Assembly (NCBI GenBank): GCA_903846015.1 | Contig: CAIMZS010000466.1 | Coordinates: forward strand, 1 to 34,685 | DNA length: 34,685 nucleotides | From: an uncultured Anaerolineae bacterium | GTDB lineage: Bacteria; Chloroflexota; Anaerolineae; Anaerolineales; Villigracilaceae | Reading direction: 5' to 3' | Shown here: piece by piece, positions 1 to 7,999 of the stretch | Layout: every line of letters starts with the position of its first letter | How positions within the stretch are numbered: the stretch's first letter is position 1 | The notes under the pieces: generated by a model | What the model was told of the DNA's origin: nothing | The model's input: only the letters and a program-made list of their open reading frames with translations | Database searches by the model: none | Position numbers and translations under genes: made by a program

Positions 1-219
1 AATCGAGGAGAGTGCAATTTGGACGAGTTTTGTCGCATACTTTTTGCATTGGAGTCATGTATTAAATCGCTTTTTAATCCCTGTTAGCCATCTCCAAATT
101 GGTTGAGAGCCGTTAATATCCAAAAATAGTATTCGAGACGGTTATTTTCTGCCATATTGAATGCATGCAAAGATAAGCCATTTGATCTTTTCTTGTATTT
201 TGAGTTTCCAACCGAAAAA

Positions 220-1890
220 TCAAGGCGTTGGCGTCGTCATTACCTGCGGGGAATTTGTGGATTTGTCCTGGATACCGCTTTGCGTCGGCGTGGTGGTTGC
301 TGTAATCTGTGAATTCAATAATGAGTTTCTCAGCGTGGCGATTAACACCTGGCGTTCACTGGATTCTTTTTGGGTAAGGATAATGATCAGGCTTGGGGAT
401 GAACAATTGATTAACTGATCCATCTCACTTAACTGAATCGTTTTAATATTATCAACCATGTATCTTACGAGGTCGCCATTGCTCATGGTCATTAAAATTT
501 CGTCGCCAGGTTCAAAAGTAAGGTAAATGGCTTGTATCTGCTTATTCCAGGGAAGAGAAACCAATTTACATATTTCTGTTGTAACAAGCCACTCAGGACT
601 TGTTGGATTCCAAATTCCATCTTTCACAGACCCGGTCTGGAGGTTGAATGCCCAGCCCCCTGGGAATTCAACTGACCGTGGGGTTGGGTATTGCACGTAA
701 GTCGGGCTTGCCGGAATGGATGGGGTTCCCCTTGGGCTGATGAAAAGGAAAAAACCAATTGTCACGATGATAATAACGGCGAACATACTCAGGCTTATCA
801 TTAATATCTTAACAAGTCTGCTTGATTGGTCAAACTCATCCTTTAGGTGCTCGAAAAATGAAGCCTTTGGTTTTTGTATCTCGGGCTCAGGAAAACTCAG
901 GGTTTCTTGAAGGGCCTGCAAACGGCTTTCTGATTCTAGCCAATCTTGTTCAATTTCGCTGTTTAGGAATACTGGTTTACTGGTTAAAGGAACCGCCCCC
1001 TGCTCAAGAGCCAATAGTTCTTCGTTTTTCCTGTTCTCGAAATACTCGATCAAAAACTGGATTTTCTTTTCGCGGGTATTTACGGGTATTTGTAGCCAAT
1101 CTATCCCAAGATCCTTACATACAGAGATAACATCTTCTTCGGACATGGTACTGGAAATCAACAACTTGATGGTTTCTGGTGGAACAGTTCCATGTTTCAC
1201 TTTGTCGGCAAGCGTTACCAGTTTTTCATCAAAAACAGAATCATCCTCCATGACAAATGGAGGAGTAGTGTTGGTTGATTCTAACAGCCGATCCCCCGAT
1301 TCTGAGCGAATCGCCTTGATTCTTCGGGCAATTTCGTTATCCACACGGCTGATAGTTGAATTTGGATCTAATCCAGATGTTGGTTTTGAATCTTGTAATT
1401 TTCTGGTGTTTAAATTTCTCAGGTCATTTCGCGAGAGAGATGAAGTTTCTCCAGGGGTACGAGGATCGTTGCTGTCGAAAGGATAGGAATTGGAAACGGT
1501 GGCAGCAGGTTTTTCCCGGGCCGAATTTTGGGCAATATTTTTATTTGGCGCTGAACTTTGAAGATCTGCTTCAGGTTTGCTGTTCAGGCGTGATGTAAGT
1601 CTCGGTGATATTAATTTACCAGTTACTTTTCTGAAAAAACCACCGATTTTTTCAGAAGGGTTCGATTCATCCTGTGTAGCTTCATCGAGAGGATTTGTTT
1701 TCTCGGCAGGGTTTGTTTCATTTCCTCGCCAGGATTGCCAGATATCAGCGATGACTTTTTCGTCAAGAATCTCCCTTGCCCCGCCAGTTTTCAACTGGTT
1801 CGTAAAAGGGAGCGCTTCATCTTCCGGTTTTGGAATGGCTGATTCTTCGATATTGTCTGGATCGTCTTGAGGCAGGCTGTTTATGTCCAT
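220..1890 (-). CDS. Membrane protein with disordered N-terminus and degenerate sortase-like C-terminal domain
   Basis: This 556-residue protein has no family I can name with certainty. The first ~210 residues are Ser/Asn/Pro-rich and look disordered. A folded, charged segment (~215-350) follows, then one transmembrane helix at ~360-384, and a ~150-residue C-terminal part that would lie outside the membrane and ends in a Thr/Pro-rich tail. The C-terminal part reads like the second half of a sortase barrel: GDEI at ~462-465, an NGDLVRY strand, then LIIILTQ at 501-507 followed by ER at 512-513. In active sortases the equivalent strand ends in TLxTC and is followed by the catalytic Arg. Here Gln507 stands where Cys is expected, and no catalytic His is apparent. 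It is the last gene seen of a tight minus-strand operon (18 nt after the preceding gene). Its role is inferred to be structural, in a pilus-type envelope machine; enzymatic activity is unlikely. Confidence 0.75.
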   Translation of the reverse strand: MDINSLPQDDPDNIEESAIPKPEDEALPFTNQLKTGGAREILDEKVIADIWQSWRGNETNPAEKTNPLDEATQDESNPSEKIGGFFRKVTGKLISPRLTSRLNSKPEADLQSSAPNKNIAQNSAREKPAATVSNSYPFDSNDPRTPGETSSLSRNDLRNLNTRKLQDSKPTSGLDPNSTISRVDNEIARRIKAIRSESGDRLLESTNTTPPFVMEDDSVFDEKLVTLADKVKHGTVPPETIKLLISSTMSEEDVISVCKDLGIDWLQIPVNTREKKIQFLIEYFENRKNEELLALEQGAVPLTSKPVFLNSEIEQDWLESESRLQALQETLSFPEPEIQKPKASFFEHLKDEFDQSSRLVKILMISLSMFAVIIIVTIGFFLFISPRGTPSIPASPTYVQYPTPRSVEFPGGWAFNLQTGSVKDGIWNPTSPEWLVTTEICKLVSLPWNKQIQAIYLTFEPGDEILMTMSNGDLVRYMVDNIKTIQLSEMDQLINCSSPSLIIILTQKESSERQVLIATLRNSLLNSQITATTTPTQSGIQDKSTNSPQVMTTPTP

Positions 1891-1908
1891 GATTCCACGC
1901 TTTCCTTG

Positions 1909-3678
1909 TTAAGGGAATTGAGTCGGCAGAATGGGTTGAGTAAATAGGAAAGTGATGGGGATATCGCCACTTTCAGGCACCTGGATTGGGGCGCTGCGGT
2001 AAAAACCCGGTAAGGTTATTTTTCCGATTGTTCCAATCCGGACACCGGTAAGATCGAAGATGGTCATGCCATTCTTGCTTACCTGGGTATTCGTAAAACC
2101 ATCTTGAAGGTTGATGGTAACAAGAACGTTGTCCAGCGTTTCGTTATCCTGTCGGATGCCATCGCCATTTTTGTCGACAAACATTCTGACAATGATGCGC
2201 GCAGTTGAAAGTAGAGTTACCTGGGTGGGGGTTACCGGGACAGGAGTTGCGGTTTGTAACTGTATATTCGCCAGTTCTGCAGGAGGGTTGAGATTATCGG
2301 AGAAACTGGACATGGATGTCCAGAATTTATCGATGTATTCTAGTGACCCGGGACAATTCAAATTCTTCGACACTGTTTTCCAACTGACTTGTGTATTTGC
2401 AGTTACTGATTTCTCGATGGCGTTTTGCAGGCAGCCGAAACCGCTGTGATACGATACCAATGTGAATTTCCAGCTATCTTCGTAATTTGCATTGACTTGA
2501 TACAAGCGCAAGATCGATTTGGTCTGAATGCAATTCGCGTAAAGCACTTTGGCGATCGTGGAAATGCTCTGGGTTGCTTTGGTTAAATCAACCCCATACT
2601 GGCAGGAAGGACAGGTTGCATCCATTGATTGCATATATACCCCCCTGATCAAGGCCCGATCCAATCCGGAGAGACTTACATAAGGGCGGTCACATTGATA
2701 AAGGGCACTCGAACAAATCTGGCTGTAAATATCTGGGTTTGTCCGTAATACTACGTCGATGCCGAGTTGGTTCACTTGTCCCAGACCGATCTCATCTAAA
2801 AACAATCTTTGAGTGGTAGGCCAAAATTGCGATTCAACTTCGATCAGTGTTTTGAGTAGAATCGGAGGAATTCGATCGTTTCTAGACGTCAGCCAAATAT
2901 CCAAATCGTACTGGTTTTGCCAGGCAACCATCTGATCCCTGGCTGTGCTCATCCCGCAGGCATTGGGTGAATTGTAGCCCCCGCCCCCTCCAGGGCAATC
3001 TTTGGCATTGACCGCCCCGCTTGTTATCAGTTTGCTGGCAAGATAAAATAAACTTTTGTCGGTATTCAGGTCGGCAGGGTTTTGTGGAAATATGGCCCAG
3101 GAAGGTGGAACGCTTTCGGCATTTTGCCAGATACTTGCGCACGCATCGGAGAAGATGACAAATTTTGCGAGAGTGATGATCGAGAGAGTATAACCGCCGG
3201 ATGTCATTGCCGTGATCTGGACATTGGCTTGATTCTCAGTGCTCGTAACTCCATTCTGGTTATAAGCCCAAAATGTGATTTGTCCGGAAGCTGGGAAGTC
3301 AAGCGCGCATGGGGCTGATGGGCAAACAAAGCTTTTATCCTGTACCGTCCCGCGAATTGATACAGGGCCTGATTCGCTGGAGAAGGATTGATAAGCGCTG
3401 AGAATGACATACGGTCTGGATACTGTTCCCGATGGTACCTGGATAAACGCTTCTAACTTGGGTTTGATGGAGTTTATGGCTTGATACTGGGAAGTGGGGG
3501 TGAAGGTAGCCTCTACTCTTGGCGTAAATGAAGAAGTTGGAATTGGATCTGGCGTTTGGCTGATTTTAGGCGTGGGGCTACTACTCGTAGCTGCGGCCTC
3601 AGAATTAAAAACTCTCGACAAAGAGACGCTATACGATAAAAAAGATAAGAAGACAATCAAAAAAATAGTGCGTTTCAT
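1909..3678 (-). CDS. Secreted lytic-transglycosylase-like protein with SdrD/B-like domain
   Basis: The 589-residue product begins with a signal peptide or N-terminal anchor (~1-22) and a Ser/Thr/Pro-rich linker (30-65). An Ig-like beta segment follows (~72-155). The centre resembles the SLT transglycosylase fold: VES at 281-283 with Glu282 as candidate catalytic acid, GLGQVN at 298-303, and YHSG at 410-413, a motif order typical of peptidoglycan-cleaving SLT domains. The region is rich in Cys, suggesting disulfides. The C-terminus (~494-560) contains a DKNGDGIRQDNE stretch, the calcium-binding signature of SdrD/B-like repeats of surface proteins. It starts 2 nt after the REC-MinD gene stop, so it is co-translated with it. 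A cell-wall-opening role for pilus passage is inferred from these neighbours. The insertions between motifs are long, so activity is uncertain. Confidence 0.75.
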   Translation of the reverse strand: MKRTIFLIVFLSFLSYSVSLSRVFNSEAAATSSSPTPKISQTPDPIPTSSFTPRVEATFTPTSQYQAINSIKPKLEAFIQVPSGTVSRPYVILSAYQSFSSESGPVSIRGTVQDKSFVCPSAPCALDFPASGQITFWAYNQNGVTSTENQANVQITAMTSGGYTLSIITLAKFVIFSDACASIWQNAESVPPSWAIFPQNPADLNTDKSLFYLASKLITSGAVNAKDCPGGGGGYNSPNACGMSTARDQMVAWQNQYDLDIWLTSRNDRIPPILLKTLIEVESQFWPTTQRLFLDEIGLGQVNQLGIDVVLRTNPDIYSQICSSALYQCDRPYVSLSGLDRALIRGVYMQSMDATCPSCQYGVDLTKATQSISTIAKVLYANCIQTKSILRLYQVNANYEDSWKFTLVSYHSGFGCLQNAIEKSVTANTQVSWKTVSKNLNCPGSLEYIDKFWTSMSSFSDNLNPPAELANIQLQTATPVPVTPTQVTLLSTARIIVRMFVDKNGDGIRQDNETLDNVLVTINLQDGFTNTQVSKNGMTIFDLTGVRIGTIGKITLPGFYRSAPIQVPESGDIPITFLFTQPILPTQFP

Positions 3679-3680
3679 CG

Positions 3681-4904
3681 CTACGATTTCTTATTGGTGA
3701 CAGCTAACCGACTATTAACTCTTTTCCATGCCTTTGAGGGCACTGGTGGGGGAATGTACTTCAGGATATCATTGCTGATTGTATAAGCCATGTCTTCAAT
3801 TTTTTTCGTAATCGGGATGTCAGGGCGGGATACCACAAATGGGGCACCAAGATTTAGGGCCCTGAGAACCTCAACAGGCTCGTATGGAATTTCAAAATCA
3901 AATTGACGGCCAAGCGCTTTTTGAAGTTGGGCCTTGTCAATGCCATTACCTGAAAAGTTTTGATTCAGCACAAGTTTGATATTTTCAGGTGGAATCCCGA
4001 GTTGTTCGTATATTTTAAGCGCGCTCACTGCAACTCGCAGTGAGCCCATTTCCGGTCCCACCACAAGCAGGATTGTGTTTGCAATCATCAAGTTCGAAAT
4101 GACCATATCTGAAAAATCATGTGGGGTATCGAGTACGATGAAATCGTACTCTTCATTAATTTTTTCGAATATCTTTCGCCAGAATTCATCCGTGTAAACG
4201 TCTGTTGCAACTGGAAATCGCGGGGCAGCAATAAAATGAATACCGGTATCATGCTTGGTGATCAAATCATCAATCATGCTGGTTTCAATCTCTGCAATTT
4301 GGAAATCGGAAAATTTTGCTAATGTGTTTTTTGGAGCCTTGTTGAGCAGAAGGGCAACCTGGCTGGCAGCAAAGGCAGTATCAATCAACAGGGTTGGTTT
4401 TTCCCATACCTGATAAAACGAGATGGCAAGGTTTACTGCCAGACTTGAAACACCACTTCCACCGCGAAGACTGTGCACCAATACAACCGTTGGATTTATC
4501 TGCAAGGTCTTATCAAGCTTGTCGGTAAGCTGCAGAGCCTTTGCGCGCCTGGCAAGGATATCCAGTCGAGCCGCAAGTTCCTCTGGTTCGAATGGTTTGA
4601 TAAGGTAATCGTCCGCTCCAAGTTCAAAAGCCTTAAGTTTATCCTGTAATGTCTGTACGCTGGTTAAGAAAATAACCGGGATATGGTGATAACGTGGGTC
4701 ACGGCGCAGGCTTTGTAAAATATCAAAACCAGTCATATCTGGCATGCGCATATCGACAATTATGATTTCAGGTTGAAATGTCGCTATAGCTGCCAGCCCT
4801 TCCTTACCGTTCTTGGCGTATTCAAGTTCATATCCTCGGTTTTTTAATATACTGGATGCCATTTTATAAAAAACCGCTTCATCGTCAATCATTAAAACGC
4901 GCAT
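3681..4904 (-). CDS. TadZ/CpaE-like pilus localisation protein: receiver domain + MinD-type ATPase
   Basis: The 407-residue protein has an N-terminal receiver domain (1-~118; acidic pair Asp7/Asp8, phospho-acceptor Asp51, Thr81, Lys103) and a C-terminal MinD/ParA-type domain (~135-385). This architecture is characteristic of TadZ/CpaE proteins, which place Tad/Flp pilus machines in the cell. The Walker A loop reads SLRGGSGVSS (145-154): both signature lysines of the KGGxGKT loop are missing (Arg147 and Val152), so ATP use is doubtful. A later segment VLDTPHDFSD matches the Walker B/switch region. A strong GGGAGGT-like ribosome binding site (GGGAGGT) lies in the end of the upstream REC-HPt gene, with only 3 nt between the two genes. 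Other Tad genes (cpaF, tadB/C, flp) are not in the window and would lie to the left. An orphan MinD-like regulator is the alternative. Confidence 0.85.
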   Translation of the reverse strand: MRVLMIDDEAVFYKMASSILKNRGYELEYAKNGKEGLAAIATFQPEIIIVDMRMPDMTGFDILQSLRRDPRYHHIPVIFLTSVQTLQDKLKAFELGADDYLIKPFEPEELAARLDILARRAKALQLTDKLDKTLQINPTVVLVHSLRGGSGVSSLAVNLAISFYQVWEKPTLLIDTAFAASQVALLLNKAPKNTLAKFSDFQIAEIETSMIDDLITKHDTGIHFIAAPRFPVATDVYTDEFWRKIFEKINEEYDFIVLDTPHDFSDMVISNLMIANTILLVVGPEMGSLRVAVSALKIYEQLGIPPENIKLVLNQNFSGNGIDKAQLQKALGRQFDFEIPYEPVEVLRALNLGAPFVVSRPDIPITKKIEDMAYTISNDILKYIPPPVPSKAWKRVNSRLAVTNKKS

Positions 4905-4907
4905 GAA

Positions 4908-5711
4908 TTAATTACCTCCCAATGCCGCAGGGTTTTGAATTTCCTTTTGTTCAATAATTTTTTTACCCATATCAAGCACAATTTGAATATTCTGGTGGAT
5001 TTCGTGATAAGTTGATGTGGCAGATTTTAGTTGGTGTCGGCGGCTGTATTCATCCAACTGAAATGCCAGCATGGAGAGTTGGTTTGCCCCGAAGTTGGCG
5101 GCCACTCCTTTTAAGTTATGCGCGAGCAGTGATAACTCATCCCAATTTTGTGCTCCCAGTGCACTCTCCAATTTTTCTACTCGAATTGGCAATGATAAAA
5201 GGAATTCTTTTAAATTTTCCCTATAAAGGGTTGTGTCGTTATTAAAACGGGGCATGGCACTTTGCACATCAAGAAGATGTGCCCCCGCGAGTGTATTATT
5301 TGAATATAGTTGAGATTCTTGTTCTAATTGTGTTTCGGACTGATCTGCGATGATGTTTACCAAGAGGTTAATTCTTTTGACATCAAATGGTTTGGTAATA
5401 AATGTATCCGCTCCAGCTTTTTTGTATTCATCAGAGATATCTGTTGGATTCGACCCGGTCAAAATCACAATCGGAGTATGTTTTTCATTATTTTCCCATT
5501 CGCGGATTTTCCTGATCGCTTCCAGCCCATCCATTTCAGGCATGTGTAAATCCATGAAGACCAGATCATAGGTCCCAGATTTAACGGCATCAACTGCTTG
5601 CATACCATTCCAGGCACTTTTTACTTTGTGTCCGTAACGCGAAAGAAGCAATCTCATCATTGCTTGATTTTGGTCATCATCTTCCGCTACAAGAATATTT
5701 AAAATTCGCAT
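4908..5711 (-). CDS. Receiver-HPt phosphotransfer protein
   Basis: The 267-residue protein combines an N-terminal receiver domain (Asp11-13 cluster, phospho-acceptor Asp54 in FMDLHMPEMDG, Lys108) with a C-terminal histidine phosphotransfer domain (~160-250; AHNLKGVAANFGA with phospho-His198). It lacks a kinase domain and a DNA-binding domain, so it should act as an intermediate in a multistep phosphorelay. The ATG at 5711 is chosen because it is preceded by TGGAAA at good spacing and directly starts the receiver fold. An upstream in-frame codon at 5780 would lie inside the promoter -35 box. It heads the operon with the REC-MinD, transglycosylase-like and sortase-like genes, so it probably feeds phosphate to, or drains it from, the receiver of the next gene. 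The cognate kinase is not visible. Confidence 0.88.
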   Translation of the reverse strand: MRILNILVAEDDDQNQAMMRLLLSRYGHKVKSAWNGMQAVDAVKSGTYDLVFMDLHMPEMDGLEAIRKIREWENNEKHTPIVILTGSNPTDISDEYKKAGADTFITKPFDVKRINLLVNIIADQSETQLEQESQLYSNNTLAGAHLLDVQSAMPRFNNDTTLYRENLKEFLLSLPIRVEKLESALGAQNWDELSLLAHNLKGVAANFGANQLSMLAFQLDEYSRRHQLKSATSTYHEIHQNIQIVLDMGKKIIEQKEIQNPAALGGN

Positions 5712-5751
5712 GTCATTTCCAAAATAGCATACTTCGAGTGTTGATGTAAAA

Positions 5752-5780
5752 ATAATAAAAAGATGCCTGCGCCTTGGCAA
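5752..5780 (-). promoter_or_regulatory. Sigma-70-type promoter for the REC-HPt/pilus operon
   Basis: Reading the minus strand, TTGCCA (5780-5775) and TATTAT (5757-5752) are separated by exactly 17 nt. Each hexamer matches the consensus at 5 of 6 positions. The start of transcription would fall near 5745, giving a leader of about 34 nt before the ATG at 5711. This is the best promoter match in the window. Confidence 0.65.
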
Positions 5781-5820
5781 ATTAATCTTATTAATAGATT
5801 GGTTATTGTATCCAGCAGAA

Positions 5821-5870
5821 TAATAGAGTTCTTAGGATTGTGCTAAAAAAGCACAATAGCAGAACTATTA
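5821..5870. repeat. Long imperfect inverted repeat (hairpin)
   Basis: The core is a perfect 8-bp stem, ATTGTGCT (5837-5844) and AGCACAAT (5850-5857), around an AAAAA loop. After a small internal loop the arms pair again: GTTCT (5828-5832) with AGAAC (5861-5865), and TAAT (5821-5824) with ATTA (5867-5870). It overlaps the stop end of the possible GAF remnant and could be that gene's old terminator, although no clear T-run follows. A regulatory role between divergent operons is also possible. Confidence 0.55.
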
Positions 5871-6088
5871 TATTTTACTATATCAAGGAAGATATTATCA
5901 AACAAGTACTCTATTTGTGCAGCAATGAAAAGCAAGCCAAATTCCAAGTCAGTTTTTGGATAATAACCTGTACCATGATGATGGGTGGATAAGCCGACAA
6001 TGGTTGACCCGAAAATATTTGAGCGTAATTTTTTTGCAACCATCATCGAGAGTGGCTTTATAGGCTCTGGAACCATTTTGTGAGACAA
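5843..6088 (-). pseudogene. Possible remnant of a GAF-domain protein
   Basis: An 81-codon reading frame without a clear ribosome binding site. Its middle and end resemble the C-terminal half of a GAF sensor domain: a strand-rich piece (MVAKKLRSNIFGSTIVGLS), then KTDLEFGLLFIAAQIEYLFDN, which fits the usual end of GAF domains (acidic-Leu, LL..IA.QI, final acidic-Asn). The N-terminal half of the domain and any partner domain are missing. The frame ends inside the hairpin at 5821-5870. This is read as the degraded tail of a signalling protein; a chance frame remains possible. Confidence 0.3.
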
Positions 6089-6161
6089 GACACCTAACCA
6101 GTTTTTTGATCAAGAGGCATTAAATAAGAAAGGTGGTTTCCGATGGTTGCCAATCAGCGGG

Positions 6162-6167
6162 TATAAT
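6162..6167 (+). promoter_or_regulatory. Perfect -10 box (TATAAT), possible leaderless start
   Basis: TATAAT ends 7 nt before the ATG at 6175, so transcription would start at or next to the start codon. No Shine-Dalgarno sequence precedes that ATG. The -35 region is weak (TTCCGA at 6138-6143 with an 18-nt spacer is the best I see). Confidence 0.45.
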
Positions 6168-6174
6168 TCATGGT

Positions 6175-6588
6175 ATGGATGATAACCCTTCATTTCGGCC
6201 TTATCTTGTTCCGACATTAATAATGATGGTTGGTGGTTGGGGCGGGCTTGCTTTGTTATTAAACTTTAGCGTTCCCACCATTTGGCCGCGTTGGGGTTTA
6301 TTTGCCCTGATAGTTCTGGCCGGGACAGGAACAGCCACCCCAATTTCTTACTGGTTTAATCAAACCTTTCGAACGAAGCCACCTGCTGATTCTGGCACGA
6401 TCGTGCGCGAGTCTGTATCGGTCGGGGTTTATTTTGCGGTATTGGTTTGGCTGAGCATCGGCCGTATTCTCAATTTTCCCATTGCTGCCTGGTTGGCGCT
6501 TGGCCTGGTTTTTATTGAATATTTGATGCGCGTTCGCGAAACAGCTCAAAAGTCAGAAAATGTCCCTCCGCAGCCTCCCGTCAGTTGA
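6175..6588 (+). CDS. Small four-helix membrane protein of unknown function
   Basis: The protein has 137 residues from the ATG at 6175. It starts with a short polar tail (MDDNPSFRPYL) and contains four hydrophobic stretches that should span the membrane, at roughly residues 10-30, 36-57, 79-96 and 100-118. A conserved-looking loop with Pro and Arg residues separates helices two and three, and the C-terminus is polar. I do not recognise a functional family. An in-frame GTG at 6133 would add 14 residues, but these are hydrophilic, lack a good ribosome binding site and would cover the TATAAT box, so the later start is preferred. The gene overlaps selA by 29 nt, which suggests translational coupling, though no link to selenium metabolism is evident from the sequence. 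Confidence 0.75.
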   Translation: MDDNPSFRPYLVPTLIMMVGGWGGLALLLNFSVPTIWPRWGLFALIVLAGTGTATPISYWFNQTFRTKPPADSGTIVRESVSVGVYFAVLVWLSIGRILNFPIAAWLALGLVFIEYLMRVRETAQKSENVPPQPPVS

Positions 6589-7936
6589 TAAACTCTTACA
6601 AGAAAGCAGTACTTTGATTTCTGCTTATGGCAAACCGCTTACTTTGACGGCGATTCGTGCAGCCCAGGATGAAGCCCGAAATGCAATACGCGCAGGAGCC
6701 GAAATTCTGCCGAATTCCCAGTTTCTTGCTGAAGTTGAAGCGCTGTTGCGGGAATGGACGAAACCGACTCTTCAAGCGGTGATCAATGCCACAGGTGTTA
6801 TTTTACATACCAACCTTGGGCGGGCGCCACTTTCGGATGCTGCCGTCAGGGCGATGGATGGGGTTTCACGTGGTTACTCTACCCTTGAGTTTGATCTTGA
6901 GAGTGGCAAAAGGGGCAGCCGTCTTATCCATGCCGAGTCCCTTTTAGAAAGATTGACAGGTGCTGAGGCAGCTCTGGTAGTGAATAATTGCGCATCAGCG
7001 GTACTATTGGTGTTGACAGCGCTTGCCAGACGTAAACCCGTCATCATTCCGCGTTCACAGCTGGTCGAGATCGGTGGGGGATTTCGCATCCCCGATGTCA
7101 TGAAGCAATCCGGCGCCAGGTTGGTGGAAATTGGAACCACCAACAAAGTGCGAATTTCGGATTACGAAGAAGCGCTTCTTCCGCCAGCCGATTCGATTGT
7201 GATGCGTGCTCATCGATCTAACTTCAGGATTATAGGCTTTACTGAAGAGCCTGAATTAAAAAGCATTATCGATATTTCTCATCAGCACGGCGCTATTTTC
7301 GTAGACGATCTCGGTTCGGGTGCTCTTTTGGATACTGCCCGGTTTGGTATTCAACATGAACCGACAGTACAAGAATCTGTGGGTAATGGTGCAGACCTGG
7401 TTATGTTTTCTGGGGATAAATTAACCGGAGGGCCACAGGCTGGTATTATTGTTGGTAAGCTGGGTCTAATTGAGAAGATAAAAAAACATCCTCTGGCTCG
7501 GGCGGTACGCGCAGATAAAACTTGCCTGGCGGGTTTATCTGCCACCTTACTCCATTATCTTAAAAATGAAGCCGAGCTTGAAATCCCCATTTGGCGAATG
7601 ATCTCCACCCCGCTGGATGTTGTGAAGGAAAGAGTTGAAACATGGCAGCGGCAGTTGGGCTTTGGTGAAGTGCGGCTTGGCGAATCAACTATTGGGGGCG
7701 GGTCCCTGCCAGGGTATTCGTTTCCTACATGGCTTCTGGCTATTCCGGTCAAGTCTCCTGATAAAGTTTTATTCAAAATGCGAAAATTTCGTTTCCCTGT
7801 AATTGCCCGGACGGAGAATGATTGCATTTTAGTAGACCCGCGTACGGTTCTACTGGAACAAGATGAAATATTGGTTGAATGTCTAAATTCTGTTTTGCAG
7901 GTAGCAGACATGCGATTGGCCGAAACAAAAAGGTAA
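6560..7936 (+). CDS. selA: L-seryl-tRNA(Sec) selenium transferase
   Basis: SelA is the PLP enzyme that converts Ser-tRNA(Sec) to Sec-tRNA(Sec) using selenophosphate. The 458-residue length matches bacterial SelA (about 460). The N-terminus LRSLPSVDKLL is typical of the family, as are INATGVILHTNLGRAPLS (~75-92), the GxGS-type cofactor region and FSGDKLTGGPQAG, where Lys287 is the PLP-binding residue. It begins inside the end of the small membrane protein gene. It implies that the organism decodes UGA as selenocysteine. selB, selC and selD are not found in this window, nor is any obvious selenoprotein. The following gene, an aminopeptidase, starts 63 nt downstream and has no known selenium connection. 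Confidence 0.96.
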   Translation: MSLRSLPSVDKLLQESSTLISAYGKPLTLTAIRAAQDEARNAIRAGAEILPNSQFLAEVEALLREWTKPTLQAVINATGVILHTNLGRAPLSDAAVRAMDGVSRGYSTLEFDLESGKRGSRLIHAESLLERLTGAEAALVVNNCASAVLLVLTALARRKPVIIPRSQLVEIGGGFRIPDVMKQSGARLVEIGTTNKVRISDYEEALLPPADSIVMRAHRSNFRIIGFTEEPELKSIIDISHQHGAIFVDDLGSGALLDTARFGIQHEPTVQESVGNGADLVMFSGDKLTGGPQAGIIVGKLGLIEKIKKHPLARAVRADKTCLAGLSATLLHYLKNEAELEIPIWRMISTPLDVVKERVETWQRQLGFGEVRLGESTIGGGSLPGYSFPTWLLAIPVKSPDKVLFKMRKFRFPVIARTENDCILVDPRTVLLEQDEILVECLNSVLQVADMRLAETKR

Positions 7937-7999
7937 AAGCGCAATGGGATGGTCTTACCCTGTACTTGATCTACAATCTTTGCTCGCGGAGATATATCA

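Larger units (their letters stand above)
5781..6174. other. Divergent intergenic region
   Basis: This ~390-nt stretch separates the minus-strand pilus-type operon from the plus-strand selA group. It is AT-rich. It holds the long imperfect hairpin at 5821-5870, a possible GAF-domain remnant on the minus strand (5843-6088), and a TATAAT box just before the 4-TM gene at 6175. No tRNA-like or riboswitch-like fold was recognised. Confidence 0.6.

Noticed and set aside
1..219. Possible gene start on the minus strand at the left edge (ATG at 58) and two very short frames
   Set aside because: Only a few codons are visible, with no ribosome binding site or family signal; nothing in this stretch can be supported as a gene, RNA or terminator.
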